Shown here: one piece after another, positions 1-9,779 of the stretch
How positions within the stretch are numbered: position 1 is the first letter of the stretch
Layout of the letters: every line of letters starts with the position of its first letter
Origin: Aeromonas media
GTDB taxonomy: Bacteria > Pseudomonadota > Gammaproteobacteria > Enterobacterales > Aeromonadaceae
NCBI RefSeq assembly: GCF_000819985.1
Contig: NZ_CDBZ01000068.1
Span: 36,375 to 100,374, forward strand
Length of the DNA: 64,000 bases
Direction of reading: 5' to 3'
Position numbers and translations under genes: made by a program
Notes under the pieces: generated by a model
Databases searched by the model: none
What the model was told of the DNA's origin: nothing
What the model saw: the letters and a program-made list of their open reading frames with translations, nothing else

Positions 1-1178
1 TTGTCCATGCCTCCCAGCATCTTGAGGTACTGGATGGCCAGCATCTGGGGATCCGTGGGGGCCACGGTCGCGAGCTGGGGCAGCTCCTCGGCGATGGGCT
101 TGCTCGGCAGGCTGAGGGGGGCGTACTCAAGCAGCCGGGAGAAGACCAGGGCATAGATGACGAAGAACAGGATGCCGAGGGGAATGAGCCAGAAACTGTG
201 TTCACCTGAGCCGTAGCTGAGCACCAGATCCAGCAGCCCGGCGGAGAAGTAACTGCCCACCTGGATGCCGAGCCCGCTGCAGATGGCGAGCGACAACCCG
301 GTCAGCAGGGCATGGGCCAGGAACAGCCAGGGGGCGGTGAAGGCGAACAGGAATTCGATGGGTTCGGTGATCCCCACCAGGGCCGAGGTGAGCGCCAGGG
401 TGAGCAGCAAGCCCCCCTGCGGCAGGCGCCGCATCCGCTGGCGATGGAGCCAGATGGCAAAACAGGCGCCGGGCAGGCCGAACATTATGACCGGATAGAG
501 ACCCGCCACATAGCCCTCGTGCAGCGGCTGGGCGGCGGAGAGCGCCTGCAGGTTGCTCTCCCCCAGACCCATGAGGCTGCCCAGCACCTGGTGAAGGCCG
601 AGGGGGATCAGCAGCCGGTTCAGCACGCCGTAGCAGAAGGCGCCAAACGGCGTGGTGAGCAGGTCGGAGGCGAGCAGTGTGATGCCTTGCTCCAGCAGCG
701 GCCAGAGCAGGGCCAGGGGCACGACCAGCAGCAGGCTGGCCAGGGCCGAGAGCAGCAGGCCGGGCAGCTCTTCTTGCAGCGGTCGCAGCCAGCCGGGGAG
801 GGAGAGGCTGCGGGTCCAGGAGCAGACCATGGCGGTGGTCAGGCCCGCCAGCAGGCCGCAGATCATGTCCGCATGCAGGCCGGGCTGCAGGGTGGCGAGC
901 GCCGAGCTCAGCAGCAGGAAGTTGACCGCGCCGGCCAGGGCCTGCGCCCCTTGCCCCTGTCGGCTCAGCCCGAAGGCGATGGCCACCGCATAGATGAGCG
1001 GCATCTGGCTGAAGAGGGCGCGTCCGGCCAGGGAGAGCACCGCCAGATCCAGTACGTCCGGCTGGCCGAGCCGATAGAGCAGGGCCGCTAGCGGCAGGAT
1101 GGAGACGGGCAGCAACAGGGCATAACCGAGCCGTTGCAGGGACTGGGTCAGGATCTTTCTGGCGTTCTGAACTGGCAT
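1..1178 (-). CDS. PTS sugar permease EIIC (start of EIIB), GlcNAc/glucose family, partial
   Basis: Runs off the left edge, so only the first 392 or so residues are present. The reading begins MPVQNARKILTQSLQRLGYA and is strongly hydrophobic with several membrane segments. It carries the hallmark EIIC motif GITEPIEFLF and the INRLLIP/GLHQVL-like stretch (here LNRLLIPLGLHQVL), both typical of the glucose superfamily and closest in my memory to NagE. After residue 370 a soluble segment (AIQYLKMLGGMD) matches the start of an EIIB domain, so the full protein is probably an EIICB permease that imports and phosphorylates a hexose or amino sugar at the inner membrane. The loop before the last membrane cluster is shorter than in NagE, so the substrate is uncertain. 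No strong ribosome binding site is visible before the ATG. Confidence 0.85.
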   Translation of the reverse strand, partial: MPVQNARKILTQSLQRLGYALLLPVSILPLAALLYRLGQPDVLDLAVLSLAGRALFSQMPLIYAVAIAFGLSRQGQGAQALAGAVNFLLLSSALATLQPGLHADMICGLLAGLTTAMVCSWTRSLSLPGWLRPLQEELPGLLLSALASLLLVVPLALLWPLLEQGITLLASDLLTTPFGAFCYGVLNRLLIPLGLHQVLGSLMGLGESNLQALSAAQPLHEGYVAGLYPVIMFGLPGACFAIWLHRQRMRRLPQGGLLLTLALTSALVGITEPIEFLFAFTAPWLFLAHALLTGLSLAICSGLGIQVGSYFSAGLLDLVLSYGSGEHSFWLIPLGILFFVIYALVFSRLLEYAPLSLPSKPIAEELPQLATVAPTDPQMLAIQYLKMLGGMD

Positions 1179-1217
1179 AAGGGCGCGGTATTTTGTGACG
1201 TGGCGCACATTTTACTC

Positions 1218-1247
1218 ACTCGCACCCATTTGGGAATAGGTGCGAGT
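1218..1247. promoter_or_regulatory. Perfect 9-bp inverted repeat ahead of the PTS gene
   Basis: ACTCGCACC (1218-1226) and GGTGCGAGT (1239-1247) are exact reverse complements separated by 12 bases. They lie between the end of panF and the start of the PTS gene. No T-run follows on either side, so an intrinsic terminator is unlikely. It may be an operator or an RNA hairpin in the leader of the PTS gene, about 40 bases before its start codon. Confidence 0.45.
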
Positions 1248-1266
1248 CCCTTTATTGGCCCCTTTC

Positions 1267-2724
1267 TTATTTCTGATCAAACAATCGGCGAACCGACTGA
1301 TCCGGGGCCGGGGTCAGCAGGCTGACCAGGATGAAGGCCGCGAGGCCAAGCGCCAGGCTCGGTACTATGGCGTGCAGGCCGGCCAGCTTGATCCCCCACT
1401 GACTCAAGACCCCGTAGCAGACAATGCCTGACACCATGCTGGCCAGCGCCCCCGGGCCGTTGGCCCGGGACCAGTAGAGGCCGAGCACCAGGGGCCAGAG
1501 GAAGACCGCCTGCAGGCCGCCGAAGGCGAGCAGGTTGAGCCAGATGATCATCTCGGGGGGCTGCAGCGCCGCCAGCAGCACCAGGGTGCCGAGGATCAGG
1601 GTGCAGAGCAGGGAGAGCCTGGGAATGCGCACCTCCAGCTTTTCCTGCTTCGGATTGAGGTAGTTGAGGTAGAGATCCTTGACCAGGGTCGCCGAGGCCT
1701 GGATCAGCTGGGAGTCGATGGTGGACATGATGGCCGCCATGGGGGCCGCCAGGAAGACCCCGGCCAGCCAGGGGGGCAGCACCTCCATCATCAGGGAGGG
1801 CATGATCTTGTCCGGGCTGTCCATGCCGGGCAGGATAGCGCGACCCAGGGCGCCAGCGAGGTGCATGCCCAGCATCAGCAGGGCGCTGACCACGGTGCCG
1901 ATGAGGATGCCTCTGTGCAGCGCCTTGCTGTCCCGGTAGCCGAAGCAGCGCAGGGCCGAGTGGGGCAGCCCCACCACACCGACGCAGACCAGGATCCAGA
2001 AGCTCAGTATGAAGGGCTGGGTCAGCATGTCACCGGCGCCGGTCGGGCTCACCAGCTTGGGATCTATCACCTTGAGCTGGTGGATGAGGTTCGGCAGGCC
2101 GTCACCGGCAATCAGTATCCCTGCCAGCAGGGCCCCTGTGCCGATCAGCATGATGATGCCCTGCAGGGCATCGGTCATCACCACGGCGCGAAAGCCGCCG
2201 ATCACCGTGTAGAGCAGCACGCAGCTGGCAAACAGGAAGAGCCCCTGCTGGTAGCTGAGGCCGGTTGCCGTCTCCAGCAGGCGGGCGCCGCCGATGAACT
2301 GCACCACCATGGTGGCGATGAAGGCGAGGATGATGGTCACCGAGCCCAGCACCACCACCCACTTGCTGCGGTAGCGGGCCCACAGCATGTCGTTGATGGT
2401 CACCGCATTGACCCGGCGGGCGATGATGGCGAACTTCTTGCCAAGCACCCCCAGGGTGAGCCAGACGGTGGGTAGCTGGATCATCGCCAGCAGCACCCAG
2501 CCCAGGCCTATCTTGTAGGCGGCACCGGGCCCGCCGATGAAGGAAGACGCCGAGGTGTAAGTGGCTACCAGCGTCATGGCCAGCACCAGACCGCCCATGC
2601 TGCGGTTGCCGATGAAGTACTCCTGCACGAAGTCACCCCCGGCACGGTGGCGACCGGCCCAGAAGCCGACCCCGAGCACCAGCACCAGATAGACGAAGAG
2701 CGGCAGCATCAACTCAAGATTCAT
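1267..2724 (-). CDS. panF: Sodium:pantothenate symporter
   Basis: Inner-membrane carrier of the sodium:solute symporter (SSS) family that takes up pantothenate, the precursor of coenzyme A, with Na+. The 485-residue reading has about 12-13 hydrophobic helices. Its N-terminal part contains the SSS signature region (YFIGNRSMGGLVLAMTLVAT, SSFIGGPG). Length agrees with E. coli PanF (483). I chose the ATG at 2724 (MNLELMLPLF) because AGGAG lies just upstream; a 12-residue longer reading has no such site. It follows yhdT, as in E. coli (accB-accC-yhdT-panF). The identification rests on both sequence and synteny. Confidence 0.93.
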   Translation of the reverse strand: MNLELMLPLFVYLVLVLGVGFWAGRHRAGGDFVQEYFIGNRSMGGLVLAMTLVATYTSASSFIGGPGAAYKIGLGWVLLAMIQLPTVWLTLGVLGKKFAIIARRVNAVTINDMLWARYRSKWVVVLGSVTIILAFIATMVVQFIGGARLLETATGLSYQQGLFLFASCVLLYTVIGGFRAVVMTDALQGIIMLIGTGALLAGILIAGDGLPNLIHQLKVIDPKLVSPTGAGDMLTQPFILSFWILVCVGVVGLPHSALRCFGYRDSKALHRGILIGTVVSALLMLGMHLAGALGRAILPGMDSPDKIMPSLMMEVLPPWLAGVFLAAPMAAIMSTIDSQLIQASATLVKDLYLNYLNPKQEKLEVRIPRLSLLCTLILGTLVLLAALQPPEMIIWLNLLAFGGLQAVFLWPLVLGLYWSRANGPGALASMVSGIVCYGVLSQWGIKLAGLHAIVPSLALGLAAFILVSLLTPAPDQSVRRLFDQK

Positions 2725-2792
2725 GGGGGGACTCCTGGGTGTCCAGCGGGGCGTCGGCAAACCGGGGATCCGTCATGGGTTCAGTACGCGGC

Positions 2793-3041
2793 TCAGGAGT
2801 CATGAGGAGGTTCCTCGGGGTCGAGAGGAATGTCGACGAACAGGCGATCCACCATGAGCGCGCAGAGGCCGATAAACAGCAGTGGCATCAGGATGCAGCT
2901 GAGCAGAAACCAGAGCGGCATATTCCAGAGCTCGAGCGTCTCGGGAACGAAGTACGCCGAGCCATACCAGGCAACGAAGTAAAGCAGGGTCAGCAGCAGG
3001 CAGAGGGCTGCTTCCCGACGGGCGAGCGCGAAACGATTCAC
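2793..3041 (-). CDS. yhdT: YhdT/DUF997 family small membrane protein
   Basis: A protein of about 82 residues with two hydrophobic helices (ALCLLLTLLYFVAW and MPLWFLLSCILMPLLFIGLCALM) and an acidic tail. It belongs to the DUF997 (YhdT) family, which almost always sits directly before panF. Its function is unknown; a role in assembly or activity of the pantothenate carrier is only guessed from this linkage. I prefer the GTG at 3041 (VNRFALARRE) because GGAGG lies a few bases upstream. A longer reading from a TTG near 3080 would start inside the terminator hairpin and lacks a site. The 68-bp gap to panF suggests co-transcription. Confidence 0.8.
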   Translation of the reverse strand: MNRFALARREAALCLLLTLLYFVAWYGSAYFVPETLELWNMPLWFLLSCILMPLLFIGLCALMVDRLFVDIPLDPEEPPHDS

Positions 3042-3078
3042 CTTGGCCTCCGACAATTTTGAGGGGCGCAAGGATAAC

Positions 3079-3110
3079 AAAAAAGGGCCATGTCGCCATG
3101 GCCCTTTTTT
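3079..3110. terminator. Bidirectional intrinsic terminator between accC and yhdT
   Basis: GGGCCATG (3085-3092), loop TCGC, CATGGCCC (3097-3104), flanked by six A on the left and six T on the right. It can act in both directions. On the minus strand it ends the accBC transcript, so yhdT-panF would depend on readthrough or a promoter of its own. Confidence 0.85.
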
Positions 3111-3155
3111 CGCTGTCGATCCCGAGGGACCGAACGCGCTCTGCTAAAGCGTCTT

Positions 3156-4496
3156 TTACAGACCCAACTTCTTGTGCAGGTAGTGGATGTTGGTGCCACC
3201 GTGCTGGAAGTTCTCGTCCTTCATGATCTCTTTTTGCAGGGCGATGTTGGTCTTGATCCCTTCCACCACCAGCTCGTCGAGAGAGTGACGCATGCGGGCG
3301 ATGGCGATGTCACGGTTCTCGCCGTAACAGATCAGCTTGCCGATCATGGAGTCGTAGTAGGGCGGCACCTTGTAACCCGCATAGATGTGGGATTCCCAGC
3401 GCACGCCCAGACCGCCCGGCGCATGGAAGCGCTGGATGAGGCCAGGAGACGGCATGAAGGTGGCAGGGTCTTCGGCGTTGATCCGGCACTCGATGGCATG
3501 GCCACGGATGCGGATGTCCTGTTGGGTGATCGACAGGGGCTGACCGGCGGCGATGCGCAGCTGCTCCTTGATGAGATCCACACCGGTGACCATCTCGGTG
3601 ACCGGGTGCTCGACCTGGATCCGGGTGTTCATCTCGATGAAGTAGAACTCGCCGTTCTCGTACAGGAACTCGAAGGTGCCCGCACCGCGGTAGCCGATTT
3701 CGAGACAGGCGCGCACGCAGCGCTCACCGATGAACTTGCGCATCTCTTCGGTGATGCCGGGGGCCGGCGCCTCTTCCACCACCTTCTGGTGACGGCGCTG
3801 CATGGAGCAGTCGCGCTCACCCAGGTAGAGGGCGGTACCCTGACCGTCAGCCAGCACCTGGATCTCGATGTGGCGCGGGTTCTCCAGGTATTTCTCCATG
3901 TAGACCATGTCGTTCTTGAAGAACTGGCCTGCTTCGGATTTGGTCAGGGCGATGGCGGCGGCCAGCTCTGATTCATTGCGCACCACGCGCATGCCACGAC
4001 CACCACCGCCACCGGCGGCCTTGATGATCACGGGGTAGCCGATCCGCTTGGCAATGGTGGCGTTGCGCTTGGCATCGTTGTCCACCGGGCCGTCGGAGCC
4101 GGGTACGCAGGGGACGCCCGCCTTCTTCATCGCTTCGATGGCGGAGACCTTGTCACCCATGAGGCGAATGGTCTCGGCGCGCGGGCCGATGAAGATGAAG
4201 CCGGATTTCTCGACCACTTCGGCGAAGTCGGCGTTCTCGGAGAGGAAGCCGTAGCCCGGGTGGATGGCGACGGCACCGGTCACCTCGGCGGCGGCGATGA
4301 TGGCCGGCACGTTGAGGTAGGACTCACCGCTGGCGGGTTTGCCGATACAGATGGTTTCGTCGGCCAGGAGCACATGTTTGAGCTCCCGATCGGCAGTGGA
4401 GTGAACGGCCACTGTCTTGATCCCGAGCTCTTTGCAGGCGCGCAGGATCCGCAGGGCAATTTCACCGCGGTTGGCGATGACTACTTTGTCCAACAT
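3156..4496 (-). CDS. accC: Biotin carboxylase subunit of acetyl-CoA carboxylase
   Basis: Catalyses ATP- and bicarbonate-dependent carboxylation of the biotin on AccB, the first half of the acetyl-CoA carboxylase reaction that commits carbon to fatty acid synthesis. The 446-residue length is typical. An N-terminal biotin-carboxylase fold begins [20 protein letters not shown]. The ATP-grasp domain has the glycine-rich loop [10 protein letters not shown] near residue 165 and the catalytic segment [13 protein letters not shown] near 290, and a C-terminal lid domain follows. It lies 15 bp downstream of accB and is clearly in the same operon. Confidence 0.98.
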   Translation of the reverse strand: MLDKVVIANRGEIALRILRACKELGIKTVAVHSTADRELKHVLLADETICIGKPASGESYLNVPAIIAAAEVTGAVAIHPGYGFLSENADFAEVVEKSGFIFIGPRAETIRLMGDKVSAIEAMKKAGVPCVPGSDGPVDNDAKRNATIAKRIGYPVIIKAAGGGGGRGMRVVRNESELAAAIALTKSEAGQFFKNDMVYMEKYLENPRHIEIQVLADGQGTALYLGERDCSMQRRHQKVVEEAPAPGITEEMRKFIGERCVRACLEIGYRGAGTFEFLYENGEFYFIEMNTRIQVEHPVTEMVTGVDLIKEQLRIAAGQPLSITQQDIRIRGHAIECRINAEDPATFMPSPGLIQRFHAPGGLGVRWESHIYAGYKVPPYYDSMIGKLICYGENRDIAIARMRHSLDELVVEGIKTNIALQKEIMKDENFQHGGTNIHYLHKKLGL

Positions 4497-4511
4497 GGGT
4501 GGCGTCTTCCC

Positions 4512-4973
4512 TTATTCGATGATGAACAGCGGCTCGTCAAATTCGACGGCCTGACCATTTTCAACCAGGATCGCTTTGATCACACCGGCCTTGTCAGACT
4601 CGATTTGGTTCATCATTTTCATGGCTTCGACGATGCACAGGGTATCGCCGACATTGACGTGCTGACCGACTTCCACGAACGGCTTGGCTTCCGGGCTGGA
4701 GGAGCGGTAGAAGGAGCCGACCATGGGGGAGCGCATCAGATGGCCACTCGGGGCGGCATCGGCAGCAGGGGCGGCGGCCTGGGCGGCAGCGGCGACCGGC
4801 GCGGCGGCATGTTGAACCTGCGCCGGCTGCATCATCATCTGCGGGGCAACGCTAACCTGGCCGGAGAAATTGCGGCTGATGCGAACGGACTCTTCCCCTT
4901 CGGAGATTTCCAGCTCGGCGATGCCGGACTCTTCAACCAGTTCAATCAGCTTCTTGATTTTGCGGATATCCAT
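4512..4973 (-). CDS. accB: Biotin carboxyl carrier protein of acetyl-CoA carboxylase
   Basis: Carries the covalently bound biotin that shuttles carboxylate between AccC and the AccAD transferase. The protein begins [15 protein letters not shown], nearly identical to E. coli AccB. It continues through an Ala/Pro/Gln-rich flexible linker (about residues 45-75) into the biotinyl domain with the EAMKM biotinylation motif. I place the start at 4973 rather than the ATG two codons upstream (4979) because the homologous protein starts with MDIRK. It lies between aroQ and accC on the minus strand. Confidence 0.97.
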   Translation of the reverse strand: MDIRKIKKLIELVEESGIAELEISEGEESVRISRNFSGQVSVAPQMMMQPAQVQHAAAPVAAAAQAAAPAADAAPSGHLMRSPMVGSFYRSSSPEAKPFVEVGQHVNVGDTLCIVEAMKMMNQIESDKAGVIKAILVENGQAVEFDEPLFIIE

Positions 4974-5009
4974 TAGCATTCTCTTTCTTCTTTATCTGAT
5001 CAGTGATTA

Positions 5010-5459
5010 TCAAGCCGCGCGCAACTGATGCACGGCCGCGGTTAAAGCGAATTGGTAGCCATCGGCACCCAGCCCACAAATGACCCCTTTGGCGACATCA
5101 GACAGATAGGAGTGATGGCGGAAGGGTTCCCTGGCATGAACGTTTGACAGGTGAACCTCGATAAAGGGGATGGCCACGCCCAGCAGGGCATCGCGCAGGG
5201 CGACGCTGGTGTGGGTGAAGGCGGCCGGGTTGATGATGATAAAATCCACCTGGCCCATGGCCTGATGGATGCGGCCGACCAACTCATGTTCGGCATTGGA
5301 TTGCAGGTGTTCCAGGGTGACACCGAGTTCGTTGGCGTACTGGCTCAGATCGGCGACGATCTCATCGAGCGTCTTGCTGCCGTAGATGCCCGGCTCCCGC
5401 TTGCCCAGCAGATTCAGGTTAGGACCGTTGAGCAGGAGGATTCGGTGATGTTGCGACAT
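5010..5459 (-). CDS. aroQ: 3-dehydroquinate dehydratase, type II
   Basis: Dehydrates 3-dehydroquinate to 3-dehydroshikimate, the third step of the shikimate pathway. The 149-residue protein shows the type II hallmarks: [20 protein letters not shown] at the N-terminus with the active-site tyrosine, the [20 protein letters not shown] segment, and [22 protein letters not shown] near residue 100 with the catalytic histidine. Enterics use the unrelated AroD enzyme instead. An aroQ-accB-accC arrangement is known in Vibrio, Haemophilus and relatives. It is probably the first gene of the aroQ-accB-accC operon. Confidence 0.96.
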   Translation of the reverse strand: MSQHHRILLLNGPNLNLLGKREPGIYGSKTLDEIVADLSQYANELGVTLEHLQSNAEHELVGRIHQAMGQVDFIIINPAAFTHTSVALRDALLGVAIPFIEVHLSNVHAREPFRHHSYLSDVAKGVICGLGADGYQFALTAAVHQLRAA

Positions 5460-5543
5460 ATTGAGTACATCCTCGATGATTATGCTGCTATCTATCAGCT
5501 ATCTGTGGACCACCAAAAATCTAGCCACTTTCTGCACAATTCG

Positions 5544-5559
5544 GTGTGCCCTGGCACAC
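5544..5559. promoter_or_regulatory. Palindrome in the aroQ-accBC promoter region
   Basis: GTGTGCC (5544-5550) and GGCACAC (5553-5559) form a near-perfect dyad 85-100 bp upstream of the aroQ start, within an AT-rich stretch (5480-5620) that otherwise looks like a promoter region. It may be an operator for a dimeric regulator. I do not recognise the regulator. Confidence 0.4.
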
Positions 5560-5694
5560 AGATTTCGCAATTATATTGATTTCGTGAAAATTAGCAGCAT
5601 TTTACTGGTCTAATCTCTACATCTGGCCATTTATTGAGCATGTTGGCGCGCAGCGCCGCTCTGTCGCAGTGTCCGCCTCTTTGGGCTTTCCAGA

Positions 5695-5729
5695 CACAAC
5701 AAAGCCGGCACAAGGCCGGCTTTGTTGTG
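5695..5729 (-). terminator. Intrinsic terminator of acs
   Basis: A 15-bp stem (5695-5709 with 5715-5729, core GCCGGC) with a 5-base loop directly after the acs stop codon. The acs-side arm is followed by a T-rich run on the minus strand (TTTGTTGTG). Confidence 0.8.
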
Positions 5730-5742
5730 AGAGGGGAAGCAC

Positions 5743-7689
<1,947 letters not shown>

Positions 7690-7838
7690 CTCTCACTCCT
7701 GTGAATACATTTTTGTAATGATTGAGTAACAACTTATACCTTTGGCACGGGAGGGCAATTAGACTTTTGGATAGCGACGAGCGAAGGAGGGGCGCCACTG
7801 AGCGCCCCTGACGGGAGCAAGATGAAGGGAGTAAACGA

Positions 7839-7859
7839 AAGGGAGCCTGGTGCTCCCTT
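7839..7859 (-). terminator. Hairpin downstream of the PAS-EAL pseudogene
   Basis: AAGGGAGC (7839-7846) and GCTCCCTT (7852-7859) form an 8-bp stem with a 5-base loop. On the minus strand the stem is followed by TTTCGTTT. It probably ended the original PAS-EAL transcript. Confidence 0.55.
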
Positions 7860-7885
7860 CTTCATTGGATCCCTGTCGGCCACCG

Positions 7886-8529
7886 TCAGCGCTGGGGGGT
7901 GAGCATGGAGGTCATGCGGGGTTCGGACAGGGGGTGGCTGAACAGGTAGCCCTGGCCCTCCTCGCAGCGCAGAGACTGCAAGAACTGGCGCTGGGGCTGG
8001 GTCTCTATACCTTCCGCCGTGACCGCCATGCCGAGGCTGTCGGCCAGGCTGACGATGGTGCGGCACAGCTCCCGGCTGTGTTTGTCGTCGGGCAGAGCCT
8101 GCACGAAGGTTCTGTCTATCTTGATGCGATCGATGGGCAGGCTTTTGAGCAGGCTCAAGGAAGAGAAGCCGGTGCCGAAGTCGTCGATGGCGATTTGCAC
8201 TCCCAGCGCCTCGGCCCGCCGGGGCGGGAGACATGGATACAGCCGAGATCCAGCTCGGCCCGGGGGGCGCCATTGAGCAACTGCTTGAGCTTGGGGAGCA
8301 GCATGGGGGCCTGGGTCGGGGTGATGTCAAACAGCGTCTTGCCGAGGTGATCCCCCTGCGCCAGACCGCTCAGCTCGGTGAAGATACCGTTGACGCCACG
8401 GCATCTGAAGTCACGATCGAAGACCCCAATCCCAAAGGGCGCCAGTTCGAACAGTTGTTGCCATTCATGAAGGGATAACGGGCCTGACAAATGCTGTGTC
8501 TGAACCGATTCGGGTAGCACTTTTTCCAT
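7886..8529 (-). pseudogene. Deleted PAS-EAL signalling gene (c-di-GMP phosphodiesterase remnant)
   Basis: Two fragments in different frames. Upstream, MEKVLPESVQ (start 8529, preceded by CAGGAG) leads into a PAS-type sensor segment (LFELAPFGIGVFDRDFRCRG). This frame breaks at about 8215-8235. Directly afterwards another frame gives the C-terminal half of an EAL domain (IAIDDFGTGFSSLSLL, TAEGIETQPQ, GYLFSHPL) ending at 7886. The middle of the PAS domain, any GGDEF domain, and the N-terminal EAL half with the catalytic E-x-L motif are all missing. This is best explained by an internal deletion that also shifted the frame. The product cannot be a working phosphodiesterase. An ATG at 8562 is an alternative start without a clear ribosome binding site. 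Confidence 0.75.
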
Positions 8530-8635
8530 GGAGGCTCCTGAATTGATTTCTTTGTCACTCATACGGCTGTGTCAGTATGGCAGGAAGTTTCAAGAGGGAG
8601 AGAATGTCAGGGAATGATGTTAAATCAAGGGGATG

Positions 8636-9004
8636 TCAGCCTTTCTGGCGACCAAATGCCTGAATGCCGCGCACAAATACCAGCCAGCCGAGCAGGTGGA
8701 ATGGCAGCGCGAGCAGGTATAGAACCAGGAAGTGCGACTCGCTGCCACTGCTGTTGATGAAGCCTATCCAGGCTACCAGCAGGGTCAGCATGCCCGCTAT
8801 CTGGAAGCGGCGGCGCAGCACCACCTCGACCCCGAGGTTGGCAAGGTAGAGGGTGAGCAGGATGCCGCCAAAGCCGGTGAGCTGGGCGCTGCCGTACAGC
8901 TCCCTGTCCGGGTTGAACAGCAGCGCGATCAGGGGAGTAATGCCCTGATCCAGCGGGATCAGGGCCAGCAGCCAGCATGCAATAAGAAGCAGGGCTGTCT
9001 TCAT
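8636..9004 (-). CDS. Small four-helix membrane protein downstream of torD, unknown function
   Basis: A 122-residue protein starting MKTALLLIACWLLALIPLDQ. It has four hydrophobic segments (about residues 1-16, 40-60, 70-88 and 95-115) and a basic end (FGRQKG). The start at 9004 is 8 bp after the torD stop, so it is probably the last gene of the torCAD transcript. I do not recognise a family. E. coli torCAD has no such gene. A role in TMAO respiration is inferred from position only. Confidence 0.7.
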   Translation of the reverse strand: MKTALLLIACWLLALIPLDQGITPLIALLFNPDRELYGSAQLTGFGGILLTLYLANLGVEVVLRRRFQIAGMLTLLVAWIGFINSSGSESHFLVLYLLALPFHLLGWLVFVRGIQAFGRQKG

Positions 9005-9011
9005 GCGAGGC

Positions 9012-9680
9012 TTAGTCGGCGGACTGCGCCGGTTTGACCAGAGAGAGGTAGTTGGCGTCCATCTTGAGGAATACCCCGAGCAGGCGGGCGCTGGCGCAGT
9101 AGAAGCCAAACCGGTCGGCGGCGCGACAGGCGCTTTCGAACTTGTCGAACCAGCCCAGCAGGTGGCCGTGCAGCAGCGCTTCCTGCTCGTCGAGCCAGCT
9201 TTCCCGCTCGGCCGCGCTCTTTGCTTCTGCGGCGCGAATGATGAGGTTGCCCATCAGATCCAGCTCGATGGCCAGGTGATCGGCAGGCTCTTTGTATTTA
9301 TCGCTGACATTGATGCCGAGGCGATCGAGGCGGGCCTGCATCTCGGCCATGGGGGCCTGCATCAGCAGCTTGGCCTCGCCACGGTAGAGGGACTCGTAGG
9401 GCAGGGCGCCCTGCTTGGGATCCACCAGGAAGAGGCCGGCGAAGTCGGCGGCGAGCTCCAGCTGGCGATCGGTGCGAACCAGCAGGCGGGCGATGGCGTC
9501 ATTGAGCTCGGCCACGGCCTCGCGCATGGGGTCCAGGGTGGAGAGGCTCTTCAGGAAGCTTCGCACATCATAGGTGTCATATTCGGCGATCTGCTCATCA
9601 CTGAGTTCGGCGGCGAACAGGGTGGCGAACCACCAGTAAAGCTCGGCCCGGCGTTCGCTGGTAGCCATAAATTCCTGCAT
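9012..9680 (-). CDS. torD: TorD chaperone for TMAO reductase
   Basis: Cytoplasmic chaperone that binds the twin-arginine signal and core of apo-TorA, helping molybdenum cofactor insertion before export. The 222-residue sequence has the TorD-family pattern: the N-terminal [18 protein letters not shown], the segment [17 protein letters not shown] near residue 118, and [17 protein letters not shown] near 150 with the conserved E-P-x-D-H motif. It lies downstream of torA, separated by a strong hairpin, in the order torC-torA-torD as in E. coli. GGAGG precedes the ATG. Confidence 0.95.
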   Translation of the reverse strand: MQEFMATSERRAELYWWFATLFAAELSDEQIAEYDTYDVRSFLKSLSTLDPMREAVAELNDAIARLLVRTDRQLELAADFAGLFLVDPKQGALPYESLYRGEAKLLMQAPMAEMQARLDRLGINVSDKYKEPADHLAIELDLMGNLIIRAAEAKSAAERESWLDEQEALLHGHLLGWFDKFESACRAADRFGFYCASARLLGVFLKMDANYLSLVKPAQSAD

Positions 9681-9698
9681 TTATCCTCCGTGGATGAC

Positions 9699-9725
9699 AA
9701 TCGGGAGCCTTGATGGCTCCCGATT
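9699..9725. repeat. 11-bp perfect hairpin between torA and torD
   Basis: AATCGGGAGCC (9699-9709) pairs with GGCTCCCGATT (9715-9725) across a 5-base loop. There is no T-run, so it is probably not a full terminator. It may protect the torCA mRNA 3' end or reduce torD expression relative to torA. Confidence 0.6.
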
Positions 9726-9779
9726 CTAACGACTTTAAAAATAAAGGAAACTCAAGGGGGCGCTTTCGTCCTCCCGGGG

